This document shows positions 1 to 8,426 of a stretch of 64,000 bases of DNA, one piece after another. Each line of letters starts with the position of its first letter. Within the stretch, counting starts at the first letter, position 1. A program made the translations under genes and the position numbers. Location of the stretch: assembly GCA_027577595.1 (NCBI GenBank), contig JANBRJ010000002.1, forward strand, positions 186,001 through 250,000, read 5' to 3'. The DNA comes from Coemansia sp. RSA 487. Taxonomy: Eukaryota > Kickxellomycota > Kickxellomycetes > Kickxellales > Kickxellaceae. The notes under the pieces were generated by a model. It saw only the letters and a list, made by a program, of their open reading frames with translations, had not been told where the DNA came from and made no database searches.

Positions 1-304
1 ATCTATATTTAAAACAAGGTATTTTTGAAACATATTGGCTGAAAATTGATCTGTTTGTCACGGATTTGTGTGCTGGATTGGGTGATTGATCTGTCAGCGC
101 TGCATGATTAGATTGACAGAGACAAGCAGTGGAATTCTAAAAACAAAAAAAGGGTAATTACTTGCAAATGAGTCAAACTCATGCTCTGCTCCGTCACCTA
201 CTACATTTCAATGCCAATTCACCTTGTACAACGACCTCTGATTTAATTTCATATTCCCTTCGCATATTTTTCGCCAAATCTATCTTTCAAGAAAAACAAT
301 AACG
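1..304. other. Upstream region of the Yip1-family gene
   Basis: This AT-rich stretch has no convincing coding sequence. It should hold the promoter and 5' leader of the gene starting at 305. It contains a perfect TGAGTCA heptamer (169-175), a match to the fungal Gcn4/Cpc1 bZIP consensus, though single matches are expected by chance. Confidence 0.6.
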
Positions 305-1054
305 ATGAGTCGCAACGACCATCTCATTGATCAGGACGATGGCTTCAGCTTTGACACAGCCTTCAATACAGATGCGACCGAGCCAGCGAAGAACCGGCCT
401 GAAATCAGTGGCACAATTGGAGGGCGTCTTGGCAACGCCGCGAGCAGTGGGGCAGCCGCACATACTGCTGCTGGAGCTCCCGGCCCACAAACATCGTACA
501 TGTCGAACTCGCTGCCAGGCGGATACCATACAAACACACTCGACGAACCGATACTGACCACAATCAGCCGCGACTTTGGCAAGGTTGGCCGCAAGGCCAT
601 CCAGGTCCTGTATCCAAAGGGCCGCGACAATGCGCTGCAGGAGTGGGATCTTTGGGGGCCGTTGTTTTTCTGCCTCTCGCTTGCTGTTATAATGAGCTTT
701 CTGGCGCCCGACCAGCAGGAGTCTGCTGTGTTCACTGGTGTGTTTGCCCTGGTGTGCATTGGATCCTGTGTAGTTACCCTCAATTGCAAACTGCTGGGCG
801 GTCACGTTTCGTTCTTCCAAAGCGTGTGCACTCTGGGGTACTGCATCTCTCCCATGGTCATCGCTTCGCTGGTGTCACTTCTTGCGCACCGCATTATTGT
901 TACACTTCCTGTTGTAGTTGTGGCTGTCGGATGGTGCATATCTGCATCGGTTGGCTTTCTGGCTGGAGCTCAGCTTGCAAACCGCCGCCTGCTTGCTGTA
1001 TACCCAATCTGTCTGTTCTATATCTGTATTGGCTGGATCATCATCATCTCTTAG
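305..1054 (+). CDS. YIP4: Yip1-domain Golgi membrane protein (YIPF6/Yip4-like)
   Basis: A 249-residue membrane protein of the Yip1/YIPF family. These proteins sit in Golgi and ER-Golgi membranes, bind prenylated Rab/Ypt GTPases and act in vesicle traffic. The first ~110 residues are hydrophilic. A conserved block follows: TLDEPILTTISRDFGKVGRK, then the WDLWGPL motif at about residue 115. This is the diagnostic entry to the Yip1 membrane domain and is closest to YIPF6/Yip4 as I remember it. About five hydrophobic spans fill residues 117-249 and the protein ends within the last one, as usual for the family. The ATG at 305 is the first in frame, and an AATAAA signal lies 11 bases after the stop. 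Assignment to the family is firm; the choice of Yip4 over other Yip1 paralogues is less so. Confidence 0.88.
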   Translation: MSRNDHLIDQDDGFSFDTAFNTDATEPAKNRPEISGTIGGRLGNAASSGAAAHTAAGAPGPQTSYMSNSLPGGYHTNTLDEPILTTISRDFGKVGRKAIQVLYPKGRDNALQEWDLWGPLFFCLSLAVIMSFLAPDQQESAVFTGVFALVCIGSCVVTLNCKLLGGHVSFFQSVCTLGYCISPMVIASLVSLLAHRIIVTLPVVVVAVGWCISASVGFLAGAQLANRRLLAVYPICLFYICIGWIIIIS

Positions 1055-1064
1055 CTTGGCTTTA

Positions 1065-1070
1065 AATAAA
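1065..1070 (+). terminator. Polyadenylation signal AATAAA after the Yip1-family gene
   Basis: Canonical AATAAA just downstream of the stop codon ending at 1054, in an AT-rich 3' region. It is seen directly; use as a poly(A) signal is inferred. Confidence 0.5.
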
Positions 1071-1224
1071 AGAATCAGCACTTTTACTACTTCTCTACAA
1101 TACGTAACCGATGTCATTCATTCTCTCGGCAATAAACTAGCAATGTTAAAATCGCTCTTTTATTAGTATGAAAATGGAAGATTCTTCTTTTTTTTACAAC
1201 ACAGGCATGTTCATGTTAAACACT

Positions 1225-4200
1225 CTAGGCGTGCTGGTGAACGGCTTTCTCAGTCGGAACTGATTTGAGTTTGTGCGCTGGTAGCAGATCAGGACGGTGT
1301 TTATAAAGAACGCTGTCCAAGCGCCCTTCGTTGACTGCAAGGCGCTTAAAAAGATTTGGCGCCATTTGCTGGGCAAACGGGAGATCTGGTGGATCAATGC
1401 CTTCCTCCGGCACACACTTTGCTCTCAGTGACGAAATCATGCCATAGACTGTGTGCACTGTTTCCTTACACAGCGGAATCTCAATGGGCAACTTCTCCAT
1501 AAACTTAGCCTTGAGCTCGCGCGGCTTGGCACTCTCCTCGCCTTTGACACGCTTTATATAATCTCCAAGCACGGTAAAGACCGACCAGCCTCCACGATCC
1601 TGGAGCACTTTTGCCTCTTCTTTGTACTTGGCCGTAAGCGCAGGATCCTCGTACTTGCCAAGCATCATTGTCAGCACATCCTCGAAGAGGCCATAGCGAA
1701 GCATGGCTTCAATCAGATGCCTGTAGTTTGCGAGAGAAAGCTCCAGGCCGGCTTCCTCCAGCTGTTTAAGAATTGTCGCCAGAAAATGCAGGTGGAAGAA
1801 CGGGACACCGGTAAACACATGGTCGTCTGGAATATCCAGCTCAACAAACTCGTCGTGCATCACCATGTCCTCGTCCCAATGAACTCGCTCATTCCAACCG
1901 CAGATGTCAAACAGAAGAGTCGCAGTCAGGTTATTTGGCTTGACGCCACGGATACGCATCAGCTCCCAGCACTGCAGTGCTTTGGTGGGCTCTGCAACGC
2001 GGCCGTATGCTTCGATAAGTGCGTTGAAGTAATCGACTTCTAGCGGAAGCGGGTTAGAAGGAAGCCGGATATTGTCTTGGTATCTGTGGTTGTGCGTGGT
2101 CGCCTCCATGTTGTAGTCAACGTGGGCCAGTGCAGTGATTAGCTTGAGTCCGTCGTAGCTGCGCAGACTGCCCATCATCCTGGCCAGTGTCGCGTATGTC
2201 TCCGACGTTGCATTTATCTTGTAGCTGCGCATCTCCTCTAGTATACGAAGCACTTCGGCTGCCATTCCTTGCTCACAGCACGCCTTGACCATCAGCTCAT
2301 ATACATCGCGGTGCGGAAGCAGCCTTTGTCTATCGGTCTCTGGTGCATCGTTTACCATTGCCCGAAGCCGTTTGCCCACAGACAGGGCTTCTGTGTAGTC
2401 GCCGGCATGCACATACACTTTAAGCACTGCACTCAGGATATCAATCGTGATTTCGTTGTCTGCAATCTGCTGGTAGTCCATAAATATCCTTAGCGCCTCT
2501 TCGTGCTCTCCAGCGCTCCCATGCGCATCAATAAGCTCCGCAACCTTCTTTCCATTCACCAGATCCGGACATGCCGTGCTCCAGAGCTCTGCCAGCTCCT
2601 GGCCCCGCGAGATTTGGCCAGTGTACATCAGTGCGCTGATGATTCTGCGCTTTGGCTTTAGCGAGGTGATTGCGATTGCTTCCGTGCTTTCATCAGCTGC
2701 TTTGGCATCCTCTCTTGTCACTGGGAGGCCTGAAAGAACAATTGCCTGTTCAACGCGCTCCACCGTATAGTCGGCTGGAAGATTCAGGCCTGTGCGGGAT
2801 AAAGCACAAACAAGAGGACTACGGATGTCGCGATTCGAAGCGCTGATAGTACTGCTCAGGACGTGTTTCTTGAGCAGATCCATGGCATCAACCAGGCTAT
2901 CTTTGTTTGGGTCGGTTATCAGGCTCAGGTATCGCTGGTACATCTTGGACGTTGGTTTGCACCCATCCTGGATCATATCGCCAAGGACGCGAGCCGCAAG
3001 CCAGAGCTGCCCAGAGCTGCTAATTGATCTGAATATGTCCATCCACAAACGTACACCTAGCACCGACGCCGCAGCCACATTTTTCACCTTGGCTTCCTGT
3101 GAATCGTTAGCAGCAGATGCGGAGGTTTGCTGTTTTGCACTTATTTGCGGCAAGTGTGAAACAAGTGCGTCATACAGGATTGTTGCCTGTTCCATATTTC
3201 CCGCCTTGCAATACACGTCCAACAGGTACGCTATCATAAGCGGCGATGGCACCACCGAGCCTTGGAGCGCGCGCTGCTGCGGGTTGTCTGGAGATGGGAC
3301 CTCCTTAATCCCGGAAGAAATATAAGCACGGTAAATACGCTCTGCGGTGTCTGCACGCCACTGGTTGGTGGCGGCTGGTTCAGACGAATCCACATTCTGG
3401 CTGTCTCTAAACGCGCATATATCCTCAAACTGCTTGTAGCTTGCATCCTGCTGCTCTTTTGCTGCTTGAGCACTAACCTCGACAACTTGTGGGTCGCGGC
3501 CAACAGACACGGTTTTTAGCGCAAGCTCGACAGCTACACGACAGGCGTCGGATGACGGATCAGCAAAGACACTGATTGGGCTCCCTAGAACGCTCCCGGC
3601 ATCCTTTGGATCCAATAGCTTTCCAAGATCTGCATAGCAAAGACGAAGAATATCGCGTGCTGCAGTGGTATCGCGCGCGGTTGTAGCAGCCTCGACAGCC
3701 ATATGCAGCATAGGCTGTGTTATCTCTTTTCCATCCTGAAGTGCAGCGCAGAGGATGGCGTAGATTATGCGCACGGTCGATACGTCCTCCACGTAAATAG
3801 CCAGCTCCTCAGCTGTACTGAAGATGGGCGTCTCTGTGTTTCCAGTAGGCATAGTCGAATCGATAGACAATGCAAGCAAACGAACAGCCCTTTCGTAATC
3901 GCGCTGGTCAATTCCCTTCAGCTGTATGTTTGCTGTCTCGAAAGAGACACCGGCCCACGCTTGTGTGTTGTCGGAGCCACTTTCCAGCTGTCTAGCACCG
4001 CGCTTCGCGATCGCACGGGAAAACATGTACCGTAGAACCGTGGAAATACGGAAGCTTGCGGCTTCTTGGTGTTTGTGGATCTCCTCCTTCCTGTTTGATG
4101 TGTCAGCAAACAGATCGGTCGTCTGAGGCGTGCACGATTTTACAAGCAGGCCCAGAAGCTCAGCCATATCCTCCTCGGACACCATAACCTGCGACGGGTC

Positions 4201-4551
4201 GCTTTGCCGTAGATGTGTGGACCAGATCTCCCACGCCTTCTCCACGTTCTTGGCATTCAGCGGTACCTTTAAATGCATTCCTGCGCCTAGTTCGTAGCCG
4301 CCCTTCCTTTTCATGGCGCTCAGCCGCCGTATGATGCTTGGCTTTTCCGCCGTCCGCTGATCAACCAGCGGATCTTTCGCTAGCGCCTGCTCCTTTACAG
4401 ACTGGACAAGCTCTTTCATGCGGCTGAGCATGCCCTGGGGCAGAACGGCGCTTGTCTGTATGCTTCTTCTGCCTGTGTCAAGATATTTTGCGGTTGGGCG
4501 TGCTGCTCGGGAACCAAGCACCCGCGACCGTGTCAGTATGCTGCTGGTCAT
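1225..4551 (-). CDS. Mitochondrial pentatricopeptide-repeat (PPR) protein
   Basis: A 1108-residue protein. The N-terminus (MTSSILTRSRVLGSRAARPT and on to about residue 36) is rich in Arg and Ser with no acidic residues, a typical mitochondrial presequence. The body is helical with scattered degenerate PPR units. The clearest is near residues 835-870: VDYFNALIEAYGR, then ALQCWELMRIRGVKPN. Others lie at about 680-800, including VYELMVKACCEQGMAAEVLR and the ETYATLARMMGSLRSYDGLK segment. PPR proteins bind single-stranded RNA; in fungal mitochondria they stabilise, process or activate translation of particular transcripts. I cannot match it to a named yeast gene, and fungal PPR proteins diverge fast. 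It is one uninterrupted exon, in the same direction as the phosphatase gene upstream of it. Confidence 0.8.
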   Translation of the reverse strand: MTSSILTRSRVLGSRAARPTAKYLDTGRRSIQTSAVLPQGMLSRMKELVQSVKEQALAKDPLVDQRTAEKPSIIRRLSAMKRKGGYELGAGMHLKVPLNAKNVEKAWEIWSTHLRQSDPSQVMVSEEDMAELLGLLVKSCTPQTTDLFADTSNRKEEIHKHQEAASFRISTVLRYMFSRAIAKRGARQLESGSDNTQAWAGVSFETANIQLKGIDQRDYERAVRLLALSIDSTMPTGNTETPIFSTAEELAIYVEDVSTVRIIYAILCAALQDGKEITQPMLHMAVEAATTARDTTAARDILRLCYADLGKLLDPKDAGSVLGSPISVFADPSSDACRVAVELALKTVSVGRDPQVVEVSAQAAKEQQDASYKQFEDICAFRDSQNVDSSEPAATNQWRADTAERIYRAYISSGIKEVPSPDNPQQRALQGSVVPSPLMIAYLLDVYCKAGNMEQATILYDALVSHLPQISAKQQTSASAANDSQEAKVKNVAAASVLGVRLWMDIFRSISSSGQLWLAARVLGDMIQDGCKPTSKMYQRYLSLITDPNKDSLVDAMDLLKKHVLSSTISASNRDIRSPLVCALSRTGLNLPADYTVERVEQAIVLSGLPVTREDAKAADESTEAIAITSLKPKRRIISALMYTGQISRGQELAELWSTACPDLVNGKKVAELIDAHGSAGEHEEALRIFMDYQQIADNEITIDILSAVLKVYVHAGDYTEALSVGKRLRAMVNDAPETDRQRLLPHRDVYELMVKACCEQGMAAEVLRILEEMRSYKINATSETYATLARMMGSLRSYDGLKLITALAHVDYNMEATTHNHRYQDNIRLPSNPLPLEVDYFNALIEAYGRVAEPTKALQCWELMRIRGVKPNNLTATLLFDICGWNERVHWDEDMVMHDEFVELDIPDDHVFTGVPFFHLHFLATILKQLEEAGLELSLANYRHLIEAMLRYGLFEDVLTMMLGKYEDPALTAKYKEEAKVLQDRGGWSVFTVLGDYIKRVKGEESAKPRELKAKFMEKLPIEIPLCKETVHTVYGMISSLRAKCVPEEGIDPPDLPFAQQMAPNLFKRLAVNEGRLDSVLYKHRPDLLPAHKLKSVPTEKAVHQHA

Positions 4552-4822
4552 TTTCGTTTATCGGCAGTCTCCTCCTTGCAAAATGAATGAAATCCGACAC
4601 GACAACAACAGAATAAAGGAGGACCAAATCCCAAGCGCCCTTTGAAATTCAGCAACCCCGAAATCAAGAAAATAAATAAATAGATGCTGGCAGAGATAAA
4701 AGAATCAAAAATGCAATCACTGATCACAAACTGTGCTTTCATAAAGTGGAGTGAAATCTATTGATCAACAAAAATATGCTGGAAAATTTTCTTTACAGGC
4801 TGCTTTGTTGGTTGCGCTCGGC

Positions 4823-6517
4823 TCATGGCCGATCTGGTGGCGTGTTTGTAGGCACATCGCATCCTTTGGCTGCTTCCTCTTCGCTGGGAACAAAGCGAGC
4901 AACCTGCTTGAAAAAGCCGTCAAGCGTGCATACAGTTGTGCCTAGCGTTGTGTGGTGGGCGCCTGGATCAAGGCAGGCAGGCAGCTGGAGCTCGCTATCG
5001 TTGTACCACACACGCACATAGTAGTCTCGTGTAGCGCGCGGGTTGAAGTGAGCAGTGGTAGAGCTGTCGCTCTGCTGGGTTTGCCTTTGCCTTTGCTTCC
5101 TGGCAGGCGGCCAGTTGTACAGGCTGTCGGGCACGTTGATGGGGCGGGTGCGGTTGTCGAACGGAACCATCGACAGATCCTCCGAATAGTAGGCCTGGTC
5201 GTCCTCCCACGCCGGGCGGATCGTCGGGTGCTGCGTCGTGTCGTCCTTTATCAGCTCAAGGCGGATGCTGGACGCGTACGGAGGCCAGGCAACGCTTGGC
5301 TTGCTTTCCGACTGGCAGCTGTCCAATCGCGCGCCAAAAACAGCCAGCAGTGGACTAATCGTCGTGTCGTGCCCAGAGTAGATCCCCATTTTTGAGTGAC
5401 TGCCCCCATTGCCTGGCAAGGCTGGTGCACGGTCCACTTCAACGACACGGACAATGTTTCCGACCAGCTCGTGGACAAGGGGCCCGATTTGCAGCCTGGC
5501 TAGCGCGGCAGATTGCCACCCTGAGTGCAAATACTCGACGCTGCTCATCGCCGAAACGCGCGCAATTAGCGCATCGTCAATCCCACTTGGCAGCGATAAG
5601 CCGTGGGCGCGCGTGCTCGATAGTGTGTCCCAGGCGAAAATGGCCATGGGTCCCTTGACATTCTTGGGCTGGCTCTCATAAAACTCGCGCAGGCCGTCAA
5701 TCTTGGTAAGGTCGCTGCACAGCGCATTATACTCGTCCAGCGCTGCCTCCTTCGCCCTGATGTTGAACGCCTTGAACAGGCGCACCATGTTCTTGCATCC
5801 AAAGTCTATGAGAAGGTTGTCGCGTGAGGATGGGCGTATATTGATTCTGTACAGCGACTGCATGCCCAGTGCGCTTGGATACAGGCCTCCGAGAGTGTGC
5901 TGAAGCGATTCGAACGCGCGCGAGTACGAGGTGCTGCGCAGATACAAGTCGCTGGTCGGACCGTGGTCTCCACGGCGTGGCGCAGACGGCAGAAGGCCTG
6001 TCGCTTCTACATACAGGCTGCGCAGATGCTGTCCCAAAGCAGTCATGCTCTGGCGGCCAATATCTGTGAGCTGGCCAAAGCCACAGGTAGCTGCAGCTGG
6101 TTTTGACGTGTCGTTTTTGTGATCCGCCTGGTCCTTTTTGTCGTTTACACCAAACACGGCCTTGGTATTGCGGGCTTCCTGCTTGAACATGTGGTTTGCC
6201 CATTGTTTCTTCTGATCGGTGGCGGCTTCACTGGTCGCTGGAGAGGTGCTGGTGTACAGGCCGACCTTTTTGATAAAATCGGCATGCAGCTGGTTTCCAA
6301 CCTCGCAAAAATCCCAGTGTTTTGGTGAGAACTTTGCAAAATGGTTGGCTACAGGCGTGCGCTCTCCATGGCGGGTGATAACATCGACATGCACCAGCGA
6401 TATTCCGCTGGGATAGTGCTTGGACAGAAACTCGGGCGTGAGCTTGGGCAGCCGCGCCTGCGCTGGGTTCAAGGTAGTGTGCTCGCAGTTGGATGGTGTA
6501 GTGCTGGATGCTGCCAT
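4823..6517 (-). CDS. Histidine-acid phosphatase family protein (no signal peptide)
   Basis: A 564-residue member of histidine phosphatase clade 2. The catalytic RHGERTP motif is at residues 49-55 (the His is phosphorylated during turnover), and the distal SGHD motif, which supplies the proton donor, is near residue 380. Their spacing is normal for the family. The N-terminus (MAASSTTPSNCEHTTLNPAQ) has no hydrophobic signal, unlike secreted fungal phytases and acid phosphatases. That points to an intracellular enzyme, possibly like animal lysophosphatidic acid phosphatase ACP6 or 2-phosphoxylose phosphatase; the substrate is not determinable from sequence. A Gln/Arg-rich, poorly conserved insert lies at about residues 470-490. 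The ATG at 6517 was chosen because the conserved domain begins about 38 residues later and no better upstream start is visible. Confidence 0.85.
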   Translation of the reverse strand: MAASSTTPSNCEHTTLNPAQARLPKLTPEFLSKHYPSGISLVHVDVITRHGERTPVANHFAKFSPKHWDFCEVGNQLHADFIKKVGLYTSTSPATSEAATDQKKQWANHMFKQEARNTKAVFGVNDKKDQADHKNDTSKPAAATCGFGQLTDIGRQSMTALGQHLRSLYVEATGLLPSAPRRGDHGPTSDLYLRSTSYSRAFESLQHTLGGLYPSALGMQSLYRINIRPSSRDNLLIDFGCKNMVRLFKAFNIRAKEAALDEYNALCSDLTKIDGLREFYESQPKNVKGPMAIFAWDTLSSTRAHGLSLPSGIDDALIARVSAMSSVEYLHSGWQSAALARLQIGPLVHELVGNIVRVVEVDRAPALPGNGGSHSKMGIYSGHDTTISPLLAVFGARLDSCQSESKPSVAWPPYASSIRLELIKDDTTQHPTIRPAWEDDQAYYSEDLSMVPFDNRTRPINVPDSLYNWPPARKQRQRQTQQSDSSTTAHFNPRATRDYYVRVWYNDSELQLPACLDPGAHHTTLGTTVCTLDGFFKQVARFVPSEEEAAKGCDVPTNTPPDRP

Positions 6518-7465
6518 TGCTTGAGAAGGGGTGAAATTTTCAGAGCAAGGCGGCTCTCTGGAATGTGCTGAATATTGCTCTGGCTATTTCAAATGCCCTT
6601 TGAGCAACGATATTTCAAAGAAAGATAAAGTAAAGTAAAGGCAAATGCGCGTGGCGCTCGGATCAGACTCCCTCGGTATATTGTAAAACAGATGGTAGAC
6701 GGGTGAAGACAAGATGTGTGAAGCGACAAACGGAAGGAATGAAGGAAGAGCTGTTAGAAAGCAAAAGAGGGGGCGGAGGCGGCCTATTCAAATGCTTTCT
6801 TCTGTATACGCTGCCAGCACATGCGTGAGAGTGTTCGTATCTGTGTGTTCACAAGGCATGAGCTCTGCAGGCTGCGTTCGGCCGGTGCTTGCTGCCAATT
6901 CCGAACACCTCATTGTTTGAGGGGCATTTGGATTATGCGCGTCATTCAGGTTATCCTCCGCTTATATCAAACGCGATTGGCAATTTCCTGTGAAAATTCA
7001 TTCCAGACGATCTCTATGTCCAAGAACAGGCGTCAAAATGATTGACAGGAACACATGCACGCTATTTCTCGCTTGCGTTTTGCGACACAGAATTCATCTG
7101 CCGTTGTGCGTGTGTAGCGTGACTTTTATCTACTGTTTGTCTGGTGACAGTTGCTGGGCAAGCATTGACAAACGCAAGCCGGAACAATCAATGTCTTTCT
7201 ACAACATTTTGTTGCAACAAAGCTCGGTTGCAGCACAGATGCTGGGTAGTGTCTTTTCTTTTTCTTTTTTTTACTCGTTCACCATATGTGCACAATACAT
7301 AGAGTACCTGCTCAAAAATGCAACAGCAGAGGCATGTGCCCATTTCTGATTGATTGAAAGGAACATCTTGACGGCTTTATCATTAAATACAGAAGCGCAC
7401 CAAGAACAAACATTGTATGAGCTGGAAAACAAGAGCTAAGAGATGATGCCATAATGCCCAGCACC
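6518..7465. other. Intergenic region upstream of the phosphatase gene
   Basis: About 950 bases between the phosphatase start and the FAP7 stop, both on the minus strand. It should contain the phosphatase promoter and the FAP7 3' region. Short ORFs exist on both strands but none resembles a known protein or has coding-like composition. I see no RNA gene or repeat. Confidence 0.6.
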
Positions 7466-8038
7466 CTAAATCGCCTGCTCTGTCTTTCGATCTTGCCGGA
7501 ACTGCTCAACAAAGGCAGCAACTCTTTCGACATTCGCTTCCATGTCATCGACAGTGTTGCTCTGCAGCTCCAGCAGGATATCTTGGCTGTATGACTCGCG
7601 TGCCTCGTCAAGAACCACTTGCATGATCTCGCACTCGACGTTCTCCTGGATCTTGTTGCCCTTGTAGCCGCGCTCCTCCAGTCGGTCAAATATTCTTTCG
7701 GTGTCTGTGCGCAAAACAACAACCAGGTCGAACCACCGCTCCGGGAAGAATCCGCACGTGTGGAAATCGACGCACATCCCGCCGTCAGCCATCATATCCT
7801 CCATTTCGTCAACCACCTTGTCTTCGTTCAGCCAGTACGTGTCGTACTCCTCGTTGTATCCGTCATGTAGCTTGCGGTGCTTAACGAGGTCGCCAACAGT
7901 TACTTTTTCCAGCCCCGCGGCAGCTGCAACCATCTCTGCCGTTGTTGTCTTCCCTGTTCCTGGTGTTCCTGTGATAAGGACGTTTGGATTTGTCCTGCGC
8001 TTGCTAAGCGGTGACTGTGCTTGGTCACTGCTACTCAT
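7466..8038 (-). CDS. FAP7: Adenylate kinase isoenzyme 6 / Fap7 ribosome-maturation NTPase
   Basis: A 190-residue protein matching Fap7/hCINAP (AK6) over its whole length. The P-loop is GTPGTGKT (residues 24-31). The AMP/substrate region contains VGDLVKHRKLHDGYNEEYDT, followed by GMCVDFHTCGFFPERWFDLV and the conserved VLRTDTERIFDRLEERGY. Fap7 is an atypical nuclear-cytoplasmic adenylate kinase/ATPase that acts with Rps14 in the final cleavage of 20S pre-rRNA during 40S assembly. Length agrees with the family (about 170-200). The start at 8038 is the only ATG before the P-loop. It is transcribed divergently from the TypA gene across 388 bases. Confidence 0.95.
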   Translation of the reverse strand: MSSSDQAQSPLSKRRTNPNVLITGTPGTGKTTTAEMVAAAAGLEKVTVGDLVKHRKLHDGYNEEYDTYWLNEDKVVDEMEDMMADGGMCVDFHTCGFFPERWFDLVVVLRTDTERIFDRLEERGYKGNKIQENVECEIMQVVLDEARESYSQDILLELQSNTVDDMEANVERVAAFVEQFRQDRKTEQAI

Positions 8039-8426
8039 TTTTTTACTTTGGCTTCAAAAGCTGGCTGTGTGCTGCTGTTGCTTGGATGTGCACTATTCGA
8101 TTCCAAGGTGTTTTAAATTCAACAGAGTACAAAGTGTTGGGAAAAAAAAGTAACAGTCTGAAATGGACAAACACGAAAAAAATACATTAGTGCTGATCGA
8201 AATTAGCAGGAGATCTGTTTAACACATCACGCTTGTGGTGGGGTGGTTGAGAAAATTTGTAAAAGATTATGATAACGATTTTTCGATCTCGCTCTGTTCG
8301 TTTCTTTTGCTCCACTCATTTTTATTAACCCCCAGTCACAACATATTTATAGAATATCGGGAGTTTGTTTACCTTTCTTTTTTTTTTTTACACTAATTCA
8401 TTTGCGCAATAATAGATAATATTGGT
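8039..8426. promoter_or_regulatory. Shared divergent promoter region, FAP7 / TypA
   Basis: 388 bases between two genes transcribed away from each other, so both promoters must lie here. It is AT-rich with a T-run at about 8379-8391, just upstream of the TypA start. No specific factor site is convincing. Confidence 0.55.
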